Source of the DNA: Nitrosomonadales bacterium
GTDB taxonomy: Bacteria; Pseudomonadota; Gammaproteobacteria; Burkholderiales; Gallionellaceae
Direction: 5' to 3'
Length of the DNA: 40,320 bases
Assembly: GCA_016721605.1 (NCBI GenBank)
Contig: JADKHS010000018.1
Coordinates: 1 to 40,320 of the forward strand
Shown: one piece after another, positions 1 through 9,595 of the stretch
How positions within the stretch are numbered: position 1 is the stretch's first letter
Layout: each line of letters starts with the position of its first letter
The notes under the pieces: generated by a model
The model's database searches: none
What the model was told of the DNA's origin: nothing
Seen by the model: the letters and a program-made list of their open reading frames with translations, nothing else
Made by a program: the position numbers and the translations under genes

Positions 1-76
1 ATTCCGCATGTACTTCCCCAAAAACATCGAAATGCCAATAACTAGGGATTCAATTTTTCGAGTTGTATTTTCCCGG

Positions 77-107
77 TTGTAAACAGCCTCTGTGATTGTG
101 TTAAAAT
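77..107 (+). promoter_or_regulatory. possible sigma70 promoter of ahcY
   Basis: A TTGTAA hexamer (77-82) lies 19 bases before TAAAAT (102-107), which matches the -10 consensus in five of six positions. It would place the transcript start about 35 bases before the SAH riboswitch. The spacer is longer than ideal, so this is a weak prediction from sequence only. Confidence 0.3.
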
Positions 108-150
108 GCAAAAGGTTGTCATATCGAAAACAATTCATTAGTTTCTCCGG

Positions 151-227
151 TTCCGAGGAGCGCTGCGACCTTGCATCAAGCGAGGCCAGGCTTGGAACTC
201 TAGGGTATATCTATATCAACGGCGCTC
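151..227 (+). promoter_or_regulatory. SAH riboswitch (S-adenosylhomocysteine-sensing leader)
   Basis: The leader folds as the known SAH riboswitch class (ahcY motif). P1 is TTCCGAG (151-157) with CTTGGAA (191-197), one G-U pair. P2 is CCTTGC (169-174) with GCGAGG (180-185) around a 5-base loop. The pseudoknot pairs GAGCGC (158-163) perfectly with GCGCTC (222-227). The conserved GAGGAGCGCTGCGA block and the late GGCGCTC are both present. Family knowledge: SAH binding stabilises the pseudoknot and raises expression of S-adenosylhomocysteine hydrolase, which clears this inhibitor of methyltransferases. The pseudoknot 3' strand ends 27 bases before the ahcY start, so control could act on translation or transcription. 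The placement directly before ahcY supports the call strongly. Confidence 0.93.
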
Positions 228-254
228 GTTCATTCCCTTGCATCGAGAGAAATT

Positions 255-1694
255 ATGAACGCCGTTACCAATACTGGATTTACCGACTACAAAATTGCCG
301 ACATCAATCTTGCTCCTTGGGGACGCAAGGAAATCGCCATTGCCGAAACTGAAATGCCGGGTTTGATGGCAATTCGCGAGGAATATGCAGGGGCACAACC
401 GTTGCGCGGTTCACGCATCGCTGGTTCGCTACACATGACCATCCAGACTGCCGTGCTGATTGAAACCCTGAAAGCCTTAGGTGCAGAGGTACGCTGGGCT
501 TCCTGCAATATATATTCCACCCAGGATCACGCAGCATCAGCCATAGCCGTAGGCGGTACACCGGTATTTGCAATCAAAGGCGAATCACTTGAAGAGTATT
601 GGGAATACACCCATCGCATCTTCGAATGGCCTAACGACAATCACGCCAACATGATCTGGACGATGGTGGCGATGCAACCTATTGTTACATCTAGGCGCGC
701 GTGCCGAAATAGATGCATCGCTTATCAGCAAGCCCACTTCAGAAGAAGAAACCTTTCTGTATGCTGCTATCAAACAGCGCCTTGCTACGCAGCACGGCTG
801 GTATTCTAAACGCTTGGCTACAATTAAAGGAGTGACGGAAGAAACTACAACAGGCGTTCATCGTCTGTACCAGATGCATGCGCGCGGCGAGCTGAAATTC
901 CCGGTATCAACGTCAATGATTCAGTTACCAAATCCAAATTCGACAACCTGTACGGTTGCCGAGAGTCACTGGTGGATGGCATTAAACGTGCAACCGATGT
1001 GATGATTGCGGGAAAGATTGCTGTTATTGCCGGTTACGGGGATGTAGGAAAAGGCTCGGCACAAGCAATGCGCGCACTCTCTGCCCAAGTTTGGGTAACT
1101 GAAATTGATCCGATTTGCGCGCTGCAAGCTGCCATGGAAGGCTATCGTGTCGTGACCATGGATTACGCTGCTGAATATGGCGACATTTTCGTAACCTGCA
1201 CCGGTAACTATCATGTGATCACTCATGAACATATGAAGAAAATGAAGAATCAGGCCATCGTGTGTAACATTGGCCATTTCGACAACGAAATCGACGTTGC
1301 CTCGCTTAAGGCTTACACGTGGGATAACATCAAACCACAAGTCGACCACATCATTTTCCCCGCAGTAGATGGCCAACCCGCCAAACGCATCATTCTACTG
1401 GCCGAAGGCCGTTTGGTGAATCTGGGTTGCGGCACAGGCCATCCCTCATATGTTATGAGTTCTTCATTTGCCAATCAGACCATTGCCCAGATCGAGTTGT
1501 GGAGCGAGGCTGAAAAGGGCACCGGTAAGTATCCAGTCGGTGTGTATACCTTGCCCAAACATCTGGATGAAAAAGTGGCGGTACTGCAATTGAAGAAACT
1601 TAACGCACAACTGAGTACACTCACGGACCAACAAGCCGCTTACATCGGCGTGCCTAAAAGAAGACCTTACAAATCGGATCATTATCGCTACTAA
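255..1694 (+). pseudogene. ahcY: S-adenosylhomocysteine hydrolase, three frameshifts (probably functional if these are sequence errors)
   Basis: AhcY hydrolyses S-adenosylhomocysteine to adenosine and homocysteine with bound NAD, closing the methyl cycle in the cytosol. The start at 255 follows GAGAGA and the SAH riboswitch. The N-terminal substrate domain, the NAD-binding Rossmann motif GYGDVGKG (near 1036-1060) and the family C-terminus ending DHYRY are all present. The reading frame is broken three times: near 656 (one C short), near 680 (one T short) and near 906 (one A short). Adding one base at each restores a full protein of about 480 residues, including the block between the shifts (LHLGARAE). 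All three shifts are losses from a two-base run. Near the C-terminus the usual acidic/glycine residues before PYK are replaced by KRR, which is unusual. Downstream are a small membrane protein and metF, a methionine-cycle neighbour. Confidence 0.9.
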
Positions 1695-1738
1695 AACGTA
1701 AGTTTTGACACTCTCGAAAGCAACTTCAAAGACAACCT

Positions 1739-2086
1739 ATGCGACTCATCCTGATCTGGATTTTCAATGCGATAGCACTGTTAGCGGTTGCTTATCTGTT
1801 GCCAGGCATTCATGTGGATGGTTTTATCTCCGCATTAATTGCTGCATTGTTGCTGGGACTCATTAATACGCTTCTGCGGCCCTTACTGATTCTGTTTACC
1901 CTGCCAGTCACCGTTCTATCGCTTGGCCTGTTCATTCTGGTAATAAACGGTTTACTGTTCTGGTTTGCCGGTTCGGTGCTCAAAGGTTTCGAAGTCAATA
2001 GCTTTTGGGCAGGTATGGTCGGTGCTTTGTTATATAGTGCTTTCTCATTCGTACCATCACTGTTCCTGCGGCAAAAAAATTCATAG
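1739..2086 (+). CDS. small membrane protein, phage holin family 4 superfamily (YvlD-like)
   Basis: This 115-residue protein is almost entirely hydrophobic with four predicted transmembrane segments (about residues 5-22, 27-45, 52-75 and 85-108). The pattern, with the LLLGLINTLLRPLL segment in the first half, is that of the PF04020 'phage holin family 4' membrane proteins. Despite the family name these are ordinary chromosomal genes and no phage genes surround it. In many betaproteobacteria a member sits between ahcY and metF, as here. It starts 44 bases after ahcY and ends 21 bases before metF, so it is probably part of the same transcript and could fall under the SAH riboswitch. The molecular function is unknown. 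Confidence 0.8.
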   Translation: MRLILIWIFNAIALLAVAYLLPGIHVDGFISALIAALLLGLINTLLRPLLILFTLPVTVLSLGLFILVINGLLFWFAGSVLKGFEVNSFWAGMVGALLYSAFSFVPSLFLRQKNS

Positions 2087-2107
2087 CAGGAGCGGTGATT
2101 ATTAATC

Positions 2108-2941
2108 ATGACAAACTCTAAATCATTTAGTTTCGAATTTTTCCGCCACAAACACAAGAGGGCGCAAACAAACTCGCCTCCGCACGCAGGCAATTGGCAG
2201 TACTCAAACCCGCATTTTTCTCGGTTACCTTCGGTGCGGGCGGCTCCACGCGTGAGCGCACCTTGGAAGCGGTACAGCAGATCAAAGCTGACGGTTATGA
2301 AGCCGCGCCTCATTTATCTTGCGTCGGCTCTACACGCGAGAACATCCGCACAATTTTGCATACCTACAAAAATATGGGGATCAAACGCATCGTGGCACTA
2401 CGTGGTGATCTGCCCTCCGGGATGGCCACCTCTGGCGAATTCCACTATGCCAATGAGCTGGTATCATTCATTCGCGCTGAGACTGGCGAGCACTTTCATA
2501 TCGAGGTGGCGGCCTACCCAGAATTCCATCCACAAGCGAAATCGCCGCGCGATGATCTTTTAAACTTTAAACGCAAAGTAATGGCCGGAGCAAATTCTGC
2601 TATCACCCAATATTTCTATAACGCCGACGGCTACTTCCGCTTCGTTGAGGAATGTCGCAAGTTGGGCGTTACACTGCCCATCGTGCCCGGCGTAATGCCT
2701 ATCATGAAATTCTCGCAGTTAGCGCGATTTTCAGATTTATGCGGTGCAGAAATTCCACGCTCGATACGAAAAATATTGGAAAGCTATGGCGATGACAACG
2801 AATCTGTACAGGCATTCGGCCTTGATGTTGTCACGCAACTGTGTGAACGTCTGCTCGCCGGTGGTGCGCCCGGCCTCCATTTCTATACACTCAACCAGTC
2901 TGCCCCTTCAATGGAAATATGGGAAACGCCTAGGACTTTGA
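2108..2941 (+). pseudogene. metF: methylenetetrahydrofolate reductase, two frameshifts (likely sequence errors)
   Basis: MetF reduces 5,10-methylene-THF to 5-methyl-THF, the methyl donor for methionine synthesis, using FAD. The start at 2108 gives the typical MetF opening MTNSKSFSFEFF. At 2143-2144 a CCC run appears one C short; restoring it gives the normal continuation and joins the open frame AVLKPAFFSVTFGAGGSTRE. At 2921-2923 a GG run has become GGG, which shifts out of the normal C-terminus WKRLGL; corrected, the gene stops at 2941. The corrected protein is about 277 residues, the usual size. The internal motifs VGSTREN, LRGDLP and LHFYTLNQ are conserved. It follows ahcY and the holin-like gene, so methyl-cycle genes are grouped. 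Without correction, the longest readable part is 2194-2955. Confidence 0.87.
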
Positions 2942-3028
2942 CAGCCCTGTGGTGATCGGCTCCCTCATCTACCCGATACATTAACTCTCTTGACTTAAGA
3001 GGCTGCTTTATGAATTACAATAACAACC

Positions 3029-3588
3029 ATGTCGCAACTTGATTTCAGACATCATTTTCTAATTGCCATGCCCGCCATGGCAGATTCCCATTTTGCTAAA
3101 ACACTTGTTTATATTTGTGAACACAATGAACAAGGGGCGTTAGGCATTATAGTGAACCGCCCGACTAATCTCACGCTTGGCGAGTTATTCGATCAAACTA
3201 AAATTCCGGTGAGCGAGTTTAAATTAAGTGGCATGCCGGTGTATTTTGGCGGGCCAGTGCAGACAGACCGGGGATTTGTATTGCATAAACCAGTAGGTCA
3301 ATGGCAATCCACTTTATCCATCAACGACAATCTTGGCCTGACTACCTCTAGGGATATTTTACTGGCGGTGGGCGCAGGACTAGAACCCAAAAACCTGCTG
3401 CTGACCTTGGGCTATTCCGGCTGGGCGCAGGGCAATTAGAGCATGAGTTAACACAAAACGCCTGGCTCACTGTACCCGCCTCTGAGCACATATTATTTGA
3501 ACTGTCCTCAGAGGAACGCTTGCCTGCTGCAATGGCGCTGCTGGGTGTAGATTATGCATCACTCTCAGAGTATGCGGGACATGCCTGA
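3029..3588 (+). pseudogene. yqgE: YqgE/AlgH family protein, one frameshift
   Basis: This is the DUF179 (YqgE/AlgH) family, a conserved protein without a settled biochemical role. The opening FRHHFLIAMPAMADSHF, the GIIVNRP segment and the GGPVQTDRGFVLH segment are family hallmarks. The frame stops at 3439 right after GYSGWAQGN; adding one C at about 3433 continues through LEHELTQNAWLTVPA to a stop at 3588, giving a normal length of about 187 residues. As sequenced only 136 residues are read. The corrected end overlaps the next gene, ruvX, by eight bases, the conserved yqgE-ruvX arrangement. Upstream, 2942-3028 is a short intergenic region. Confidence 0.85.
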
Positions 3589-4039
3589 CGAGGGCATTAC
3601 CATTGCGGTACAAGGCATTTTGCTTGGATTCGATTTTGGTACTAAACGCATCGGTGTGGCGGTAGGCAATTCTCTTTCTTGTACTGCACGGCCATTAACA
3701 ACTTTGCATGGCGAACATAATGGGCAACGCTTTGCTGCCATCGGTGAGCTTATCCGTGAGTGGGAGCCATCTGCACTAGTAGTGGGGTTACCCAGTCATG
3801 ATGATGGCACGCCACACGAACTAACCCGCTTATGTCGCCGCTTCGCTCAGCGCCTCAAGGGGCGCTTTGATTTGCCTACCATTTTAGTGGACGAACGATA
3901 TACTTCCACTGCCGCAAGTTCGCAACTTACTGAGATGGGGATACGTGGCATCAAGCAAAAGCCGCTGCTCGACCAGGTCGCGGCGCAGCAAATTCTGCAA
4001 GCCTACTTTGACGAACCCGCGATAGAACAAATTGCATGA
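3581..4039 (+). CDS. ruvX: Holliday junction resolvase-like protein RuvX/YqgF
   Basis: RuvX (YqgF) is an RNase H-fold nuclease-like protein, implicated in 16S rRNA maturation and described as a putative Holliday junction resolvase. The motif LGFDFGTKRIGVAVG carries the first acidic residue; VVGLP, VDERYTS and the late DQVAAQQIL segment with its Asp complete the family pattern. The start at 3581 is preferred because it overlaps the corrected end of yqgE; in-frame ATGs at 3554 and 3572 are alternatives, and none has a strong ribosome binding site. From 3581 the protein is 152 residues, near the family norm. It overlaps pyrB by four bases (ATGA), implying translational coupling. Confidence 0.88.
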   Translation: MPDEGITIAVQGILLGFDFGTKRIGVAVGNSLSCTARPLTTLHGEHNGQRFAAIGELIREWEPSALVVGLPSHDDGTPHELTRLCRRFAQRLKGRFDLPTILVDERYTSTAASSQLTEMGIRGIKQKPLLDQVAAQQILQAYFDEPAIEQIA

Positions 4040-4992
4040 ATAATCCACAACTCAATAAACATGGCGAACTACAGCACTTGCTCTCTACTGAAGGGTTGCC
4101 AGCACCTATCTTGCGCAATATTTTAGATACAGCGGCTTCCTATATGAGCGTGGCTGAGGGGCGAGACATTAAAAAACTACCCTTATTGCACGGCAAGTCT
4201 ATATTCAATATATTTTTCGAAAATAGCACCCGCACCCGTACTACTTTCGAGATTGCTGCCAAGCGTCTTTCAGCCGATGTAGTCAACTTGAACATTGGCT
4301 CTTCCTCCGCCAGCAAAGGCGAGACTTTACTTGATACTGTTGATAATTTATGCGCCATGCACGCCGACATGTTCGTAGTGCGCCACTCGCAGAGCGGCGC
4401 AGCTCACCTCATCGCCAAGCACGTTGCACCGGAAATCCATGTCATTAATGCCGGTGACGGGCGCCATGCGCACCCAACACAAGCGCTGCTCGACATGTTC
4501 ACCATTCGTCATTACAAGAAAGAGTTTCATAACCTGCGAGTGGCTATCATCGGCGATATATTGCATTCGCGCGTGGCGCGTTCGCAAATTCATGCGCTGA
4601 CCACGTTGGGTGTGCCGGAAGTTCGCGTCATCGCCCCCAAGACATTATTACCAAGCTGCGTCGATAAACTCGGGGTGCGGGTGTATCACGACATGACACA
4701 AGGCTTGCGTGATGTGGATGTGGTGATGATGTTGCGCTTGCAGAACGAACGCATGCAGGATGCGGTGTTGCCCAGCGCACAAGAGTATTTCAAATACTAT
4801 GGCCTCACCCAGGAAAAATTGGTACTAGCCAAAACAGATGCCATCGTGATGCACCCGGGGCCGATGAATCGTGGTGTGGAGATCGATTCCAGCGTTGCGG
4901 ATGGAACACAATCGGTGATCTTGCCACAAGTCACTTTTGGCATTGCGGTACGCATGGCGGTAATGAGCACCTTGGCGGGAGTTGGGCAATGA
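4036..4992 (+). CDS. pyrB: aspartate carbamoyltransferase catalytic subunit
   Basis: PyrB condenses carbamoyl phosphate and aspartate to N-carbamoylaspartate, the first committed step of pyrimidine synthesis. The carbamoyl phosphate loop FFENSTRTRTTFE (about residues 59-71), the HPTQALLDMFTI segment and the C-terminal MHPGPMNRGVEID are intact. At 318 residues it is the length of Pseudomonas-type chains that assemble with a dihydroorotase-like partner rather than with PyrI. It overlaps ruvX upstream and pyrC' downstream by ATGA, so the run is translationally coupled. In many relatives pyrR lies between ruvX and pyrB; it is absent here. Confidence 0.96.
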   Translation: MNNPQLNKHGELQHLLSTEGLPAPILRNILDTAASYMSVAEGRDIKKLPLLHGKSIFNIFFENSTRTRTTFEIAAKRLSADVVNLNIGSSSASKGETLLDTVDNLCAMHADMFVVRHSQSGAAHLIAKHVAPEIHVINAGDGRHAHPTQALLDMFTIRHYKKEFHNLRVAIIGDILHSRVARSQIHALTTLGVPEVRVIAPKTLLPSCVDKLGVRVYHDMTQGLRDVDVVMMLRLQNERMQDAVLPSAQEYFKYYGLTQEKLVLAKTDAIVMHPGPMNRGVEIDSSVADGTQSVILPQVTFGIAVRMAVMSTLAGVGQ

Positions 4993-6272
4993 ATATCCAG
5001 ATTAAAAATGGGCATTTAATTGATCCAAAAAATCAGATTGATGGCCTCCACGATTTATTTATCGTGGCTGGTAAAGTGGCTGCTATTGGCAGCGCACCAG
5101 CAGGTTTTGTGGCACAACAAGTAATTGATGCGACAGGTCTTGTGGTTGCCCCCGGCTTAATCGACCTTGCCGCGCGCCTGCGCGAACCGGGTTACGAATA
5201 CAAGGCCACGCTTGAATCCGAGATGGATGCAGCCGTGGCAGGCGGCATCACGACATTGGCATGTCCGCCGGATACCGATCCGCCACTGGATGAACCAGGT
5301 CTGGTAGAAATGCTCAAACATCGTGCCCGTGCATTAAATAAGGCGCATGTTTATCCGGTGGGCGCGCTAACCTACGGGCTGAAAGGTGCGAAACTTACCG
5401 AGATGGCTGAACTGGCTGATGCTGGCTGTATAGCCTTCAGTCAAGCCGATGCTGCGCTTACTGACACTCGTGTGCTGATGCGCGCCATGCAATATGCCGC
5501 CACCTTCGGTTTCAGTGTTTGGCTGCGCCCGCAGGACAGCTTCCTTGCACGCGATGGTGTGGCGCACGATGGCGAAGTGGCGCGTCTGGGCTTACCCGCC
5601 ATTCCAGTGTGCGCCGAGAGCATTGCGCTGTCCACCATGTTGCAATTGGCGCGTGAGGCCGGCGTGCGGCTGCATGTCTGTCGTATCTCCAGTGCAGAAG
5701 GGGTGGCACTGGTGCGTGCCGCCAAACAACAGGGATTGGCGCTTACCTGCGATGTATCTGCCAACCATGTGCACCTATCCGAAATGGATATCGGATTCTT
5801 TAATGCCAACTGCCATTTAGTGCCACCGTTGCGCAGCCAGCGCGATCGCGATGCTTTGCATGCCGGTTTGCTCGACGGAGCAATAGACGCAATTTGTTCA
5901 GATCACACGCCAGTGGACGAGGATGCCAAGCAACTACCTTTTGCCGAGGCCGAAGCAGGCGCGACCGGACTAGAATTGCTGCTACCGCTGGCGCTCAAGT
6001 GGGCGAAGCATGGCCGTCGTGCACTCGCCGATGGACTCGCCAAGATTACGCTGCAGCCTGCGCGCATATTAGGCTTGGACGCTGGACATCTGTCTGTCGG
6101 AGCCGCTGCCGATGTGTGCGTGTTCGATCCAGATAAATACTGGAAAGTTGAATCTGCGGCATTGAAAAGCCAAGGAAAAAATACGCCATTCATCGGTATG
6201 GAGTTACAGGGCCGCGTGCGCTATACCCTGGTTGACGGGCAACTTATTTATCAATCAAAGGCTTGTCAATAA
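4989..6272 (+). CDS. pyrC: dihydroorotase-like non-catalytic subunit of aspartate transcarbamoylase (PyrC')
   Basis: The 427-residue protein has the amidohydrolase fold of class I dihydroorotases. Active members carry an HxH zinc motif after GLID; here that position reads GLIDLAARLREPG (A61 and R63 replace the two histidines). Where active enzymes have further metal-binding histidines this protein has VWLRPQD and ANHVHLS, although a late SDHTP is kept. The same kind of loss is known in the PyrC' (PyrX) proteins of pseudomonads and relatives, which have no dihydroorotase activity but hold the PyrB dodecamer together. Its four-base overlap with pyrB supports that role. A separate active dihydroorotase should be encoded elsewhere. 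Whether it is fully inactive is inferred from the missing ligands. Confidence 0.9.
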   Translation: MNIQIKNGHLIDPKNQIDGLHDLFIVAGKVAAIGSAPAGFVAQQVIDATGLVVAPGLIDLAARLREPGYEYKATLESEMDAAVAGGITTLACPPDTDPPLDEPGLVEMLKHRARALNKAHVYPVGALTYGLKGAKLTEMAELADAGCIAFSQADAALTDTRVLMRAMQYAATFGFSVWLRPQDSFLARDGVAHDGEVARLGLPAIPVCAESIALSTMLQLAREAGVRLHVCRISSAEGVALVRAAKQQGLALTCDVSANHVHLSEMDIGFFNANCHLVPPLRSQRDRDALHAGLLDGAIDAICSDHTPVDEDAKQLPFAEAEAGATGLELLLPLALKWAKHGRRALADGLAKITLQPARILGLDAGHLSVGAAADVCVFDPDKYWKVESAALKSQGKNTPFIGMELQGRVRYTLVDGQLIYQSKACQ

Positions 6273-6426
6273 CCTTGGTTGTGCGGCAATCTGTAGATTC
6301 AGGTTGGCAATTCAATAATGAACTTTTCTAAAACAGTTAAAGTTCACCCAAAGCATTGGAAAACCGTGTACTTAGACGTATTACAGATGCCCCACCACTG
6401 CATACACCATTAACCCTTGAAAAAAT

Positions 6427-9262
6427 ATGATTAAAAATTTGACCATTAAATCGCGTCTGATCGTTACTTTTTTTTTCATTGCAATCACCCTGTTAGGGAT
6501 TGAATCCATTTCCCTATTTGGAATGAGCAAGGCGAGGGACAGTCTAAAAACCGTTTATGAGGACCGCATCATTGCGCTCGATCAATTAACGGATATTGAA
6601 TCGTTGATATTGCAAAACCGCATCGCCATAACGGCTAGCTTGGTGACATCGACGCCCGATGAAATTAGCATTAATGTTGCAAAGCTAGAAAAGAATAAAG
6701 CGGAGATTGACACGATATGGAAAACCTATATGGCCACCTATCTAACGCCCGAAGAAAAGATACTGGCGGATAAATTTACCGATGACTATAAAAAATTCGT
6801 TGCCCTAGCTCTAAATCCAGCAGCAGCCGCTTTACGGGAAAACGACTTAAAGAAAGCGAACCGAATCGTCGTGGAAAATATCCGCCCCCTCTATCTACCA
6901 GTTGGTAAAGGAATCAAAACACTTGGCAAACTGCAATTAAGTGTGACTAAACGAGAATATGAAGCGGTACAGAATCTCTACGATATTATTCGCAATATTA
7001 TCATCGCTACGGCAATCATTGGCCTAGGGTTCGCCATATGGATTGGTTTTATGCTTGTCCGCGCCATTTCCCGGCCGCTAGAGGATGTAGTGAGGATTGC
7101 CCGAGGTGTTGCCGCAGGTAATTTGACGCAAAAAATCGAAATCCGCTCAACAAATGAAATTGGCCAACTGATGAAAGCCCTGAAGGAAATACACGATAAC
7201 CTGGTGAAGATCATCGGCCAAGTACGTGACAGCGAAGCGCGTACCCGCACGGTGCTGGACAACGTGGACGAAGGCATCATTGCAATTAATGAAGACGGTA
7301 CAATTGAAATCTTTAACCCGGCCGCAGAGCATATTTTTGGCTACAAAGGAAACGAGATCATTGGTAAAATGCCAGCTTGCTAACGCAGGAGTCAAATCGA
7401 GACCAGCATAATGGTTCTTCTAAACAACATCAGCAGTTGAACAAACCCACAACGCCCTGGAATAAGCAGGGAAATAGTGGGCGTGCGCAAAAACGGCACA
7501 AATTTTCCACTGGAATTCAAAACACGTGAAATCCGCTTCAATATGAGGCAGCTCCATATCGTAGTAACAAGAGATTTGACCGCCCACAAGCAAGCAGAGG
7601 CAGAACAAAAAAAGCATGAGCAGGTGCAGCAGAGGAACATTGAGTTGGAGACGGCTAGCCGAATGAAATCGGAGTTTTTCTCTACCATGTCGCACGAACT
7701 AAGAACACCGCTTAACGCCATTATCGGTTTTTCTGAAGTGCTCAAGGATGGTCTGATAGGCGACCTGACTGATGAGCAACGTGGCTATATAGGTGACATC
7801 TTAGAGAGCGGCCAGCATCAATTATCCCTGATCAATGACATCCTGGATTTGTCAAAAATAGAAGCCGGCAAAATGACCCTCTATCTGGAGCCGGTCGATC
7901 TGAGCTTGCTGCTCTCCAACAGCCTATCTATGGTCAAGGGGAAAGCTGCCGCCCAGCACATCCATCTCAGTTTAGATATTGCTGATGGATTGGGCTATAT
8001 CCAGGCAGACATGCGCAAGGTCAAACAAATCGTTTATAACCTGCTATCTAACGCAGTTAAGTTTACTCCCAAAGGCGGCGATGTAACTTTGCGTGCCCGC
8101 CGCGTGCCACGCGCCCAAGTCGGCCAGCTAACTGGTCGATGGGCGGCAGGACGGAGCTTCCCTTGGAATGACAACAAAATTACGGATTTCATCGAAATCA
8201 GTGTCACCGACAGCGGCATCGGTATCGCTAATGAGGATTTTGAACGGCTGTTTACACCGTTCAGCCAGATTGATAGCAGTCTGGCACGCAAATTTGAAGG
8301 GACGGGACTAGGTTTAACGATCATCAAAAAATCTTGTTGAACTGCACAGCGGGACGGTGACGGTGGAAAGCGCCGAAGGCCAGGGTGCCTGCTTCACGGT
8401 CTGGCTACCGTTATGGCCGACGGAAAAAGTAGTTACTGCACTGACCGATGAGCTGGCCAATCCAGTCGTCCCCTCATCATCGATGGCGCTCCGCCATTCT
8501 GGAGAGCGGTTCGCCTTAGTGGTAGAAGATGACGACCGGGCGGCTGAATTAATCCGCATTCAACTGGATGTGTTAGGTATCAAAACGTTGCATGCCGTTA
8601 ACGCTGAGGCTGCATTCAATCTCGCCATGCAACAGCCACTAGCGTTAATCACGTTGGACATTTATTTACCCAATACGATTGGTTGGGAATTCCTTACCCG
8701 CATCAAACAAATTCCTGCTCTCGCTCATATTCCGGTGGTCATTATTTCAATTGTGGCAAACTACAGCATGGGTTTATCCCTTGGTGCCTCGGCGGTGTTA
8801 CAGAAACCAATCAGCCGCACAGATTTGCATGATACGTTGACCGATATTGGCCTGCATCCGTCATCACAACCCAGACAGCCGTTGACAATACTGGTGGTGG
8901 ACGACGATCCCAAAGCCGTGGAAATCATTGCCCTTCACTTACGGGATACTGGCTACACGGTAGTAAGGGCCTATGGGGGACATGAAGCGATTGAGGCAGC
9001 ATACCGTTTGTTACCCGACCTGATTGTACTCGACCTGCTGATGCCAGAAGTGAACGGTTTTGACGTAGTGCAGGCACTTAAAAACAACATTGACACTGCG
9101 CGCATCCCGATTCTGGTCGTTACCTCCAAAGAAATTACCACAGAAGATCGTGCCGCACTTGATCATCCGGTAAAGAAGATCATGGATAAGACTGTATTAA
9201 GCCAAGGCCACTTTCTCAGCGAGGTACGGTCGGCAATGATATCTAGCCGGAAGGAAACTTGA
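6427..9262 (+). pseudogene. hybrid sensor histidine kinase (4HB-HAMP-PAS-HisKA-HATPase-REC-REC), three frameshifts
   Basis: Corrected, this is one membrane kinase of about 945 residues. Segments in order: a transmembrane helix (residues 12-32), a periplasmic four-helix-bundle sensor domain like that of chemoreceptors, a second transmembrane helix (about 187-210), a HAMP domain, a PAS domain, a HisKA domain with the phospho-acceptor motif FFSTMSHELRTPLN (7675-7716), a HATPase domain with NLLSNAVKFTP and GTGLGL, then two receiver domains (VVEDDD near 8520 and VVDDDPKAVE near 8896, with the second acceptor in VLDLLMPE). The frame breaks at 7366-7369 (A-run short), 7443-7445 (A-run long) and 8326-8331 (A-run long). 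All lie in A-runs, so sequence error is likely. The stimulus is unknown. The stop is one base before a decayed receiver gene. Confidence 0.82.
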
Positions 9263-9263
9263 C

Positions 9264-9570
9264 ATGACGAAAATATTGGTTGCCAAGGATAGCCTTACGA
9301 ATATAAAGACAATAGCTCCCTTACAAATTTTATTGGATATCCAATTGTTTGGTATGGAGGCCTAATCACTACAGCACTGCTCGAGCAGAACCTTGCCACG
9401 CACACCATTCCGGTCATTGCACTGACTGCCTTGGAGATAAAAGGTGATGAAAAATGCCACTGCAACGCCGGTTGCAACGGATAAATCGCGAAACCAGGGC
9501 TATGGAATTACTGGCAGAGATCAAGGCACAGTTGGCGAAGCACAATTATTCGTTATATTCTTCGAACAGA
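9264..9570 (+). pseudogene. decayed DivK/CheY-like response regulator
   Basis: The ATG at 9264 lies one base after the kinase stop. MTKILVAKD resembles a receiver opening (normally ILVVEDN), and QILLDIQLFGMEA resembles the phospho-acceptor strand (normally LILLDIQLPGMDG). The roughly 30 residues normally between them are missing. After a TAA at 9363 the remains of TIPVIALTA and KGDE, a GCNG-like stretch and AMELLAEIKAQLAKH follow in other frames. The parts fit a DivK-type single-domain receiver that has lost an internal piece and suffered frameshifts. Unlike other broken genes here, it carries a real deletion, so it is likely truly dead. Confidence 0.7.
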
Positions 9571-9595
9571 GCTGAATTAAAGAAAAAAGGCCACC

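Noticed and set aside
1739..2086. Prophage or lysis gene because of holin family name
   Set aside because: No phage genes are near; this membrane family is a usual chromosomal neighbour of ahcY and metF.
5441..5809. Long open frames opposite and beside pyrC'
   Set aside because: These are shadow frames of a well conserved gene.
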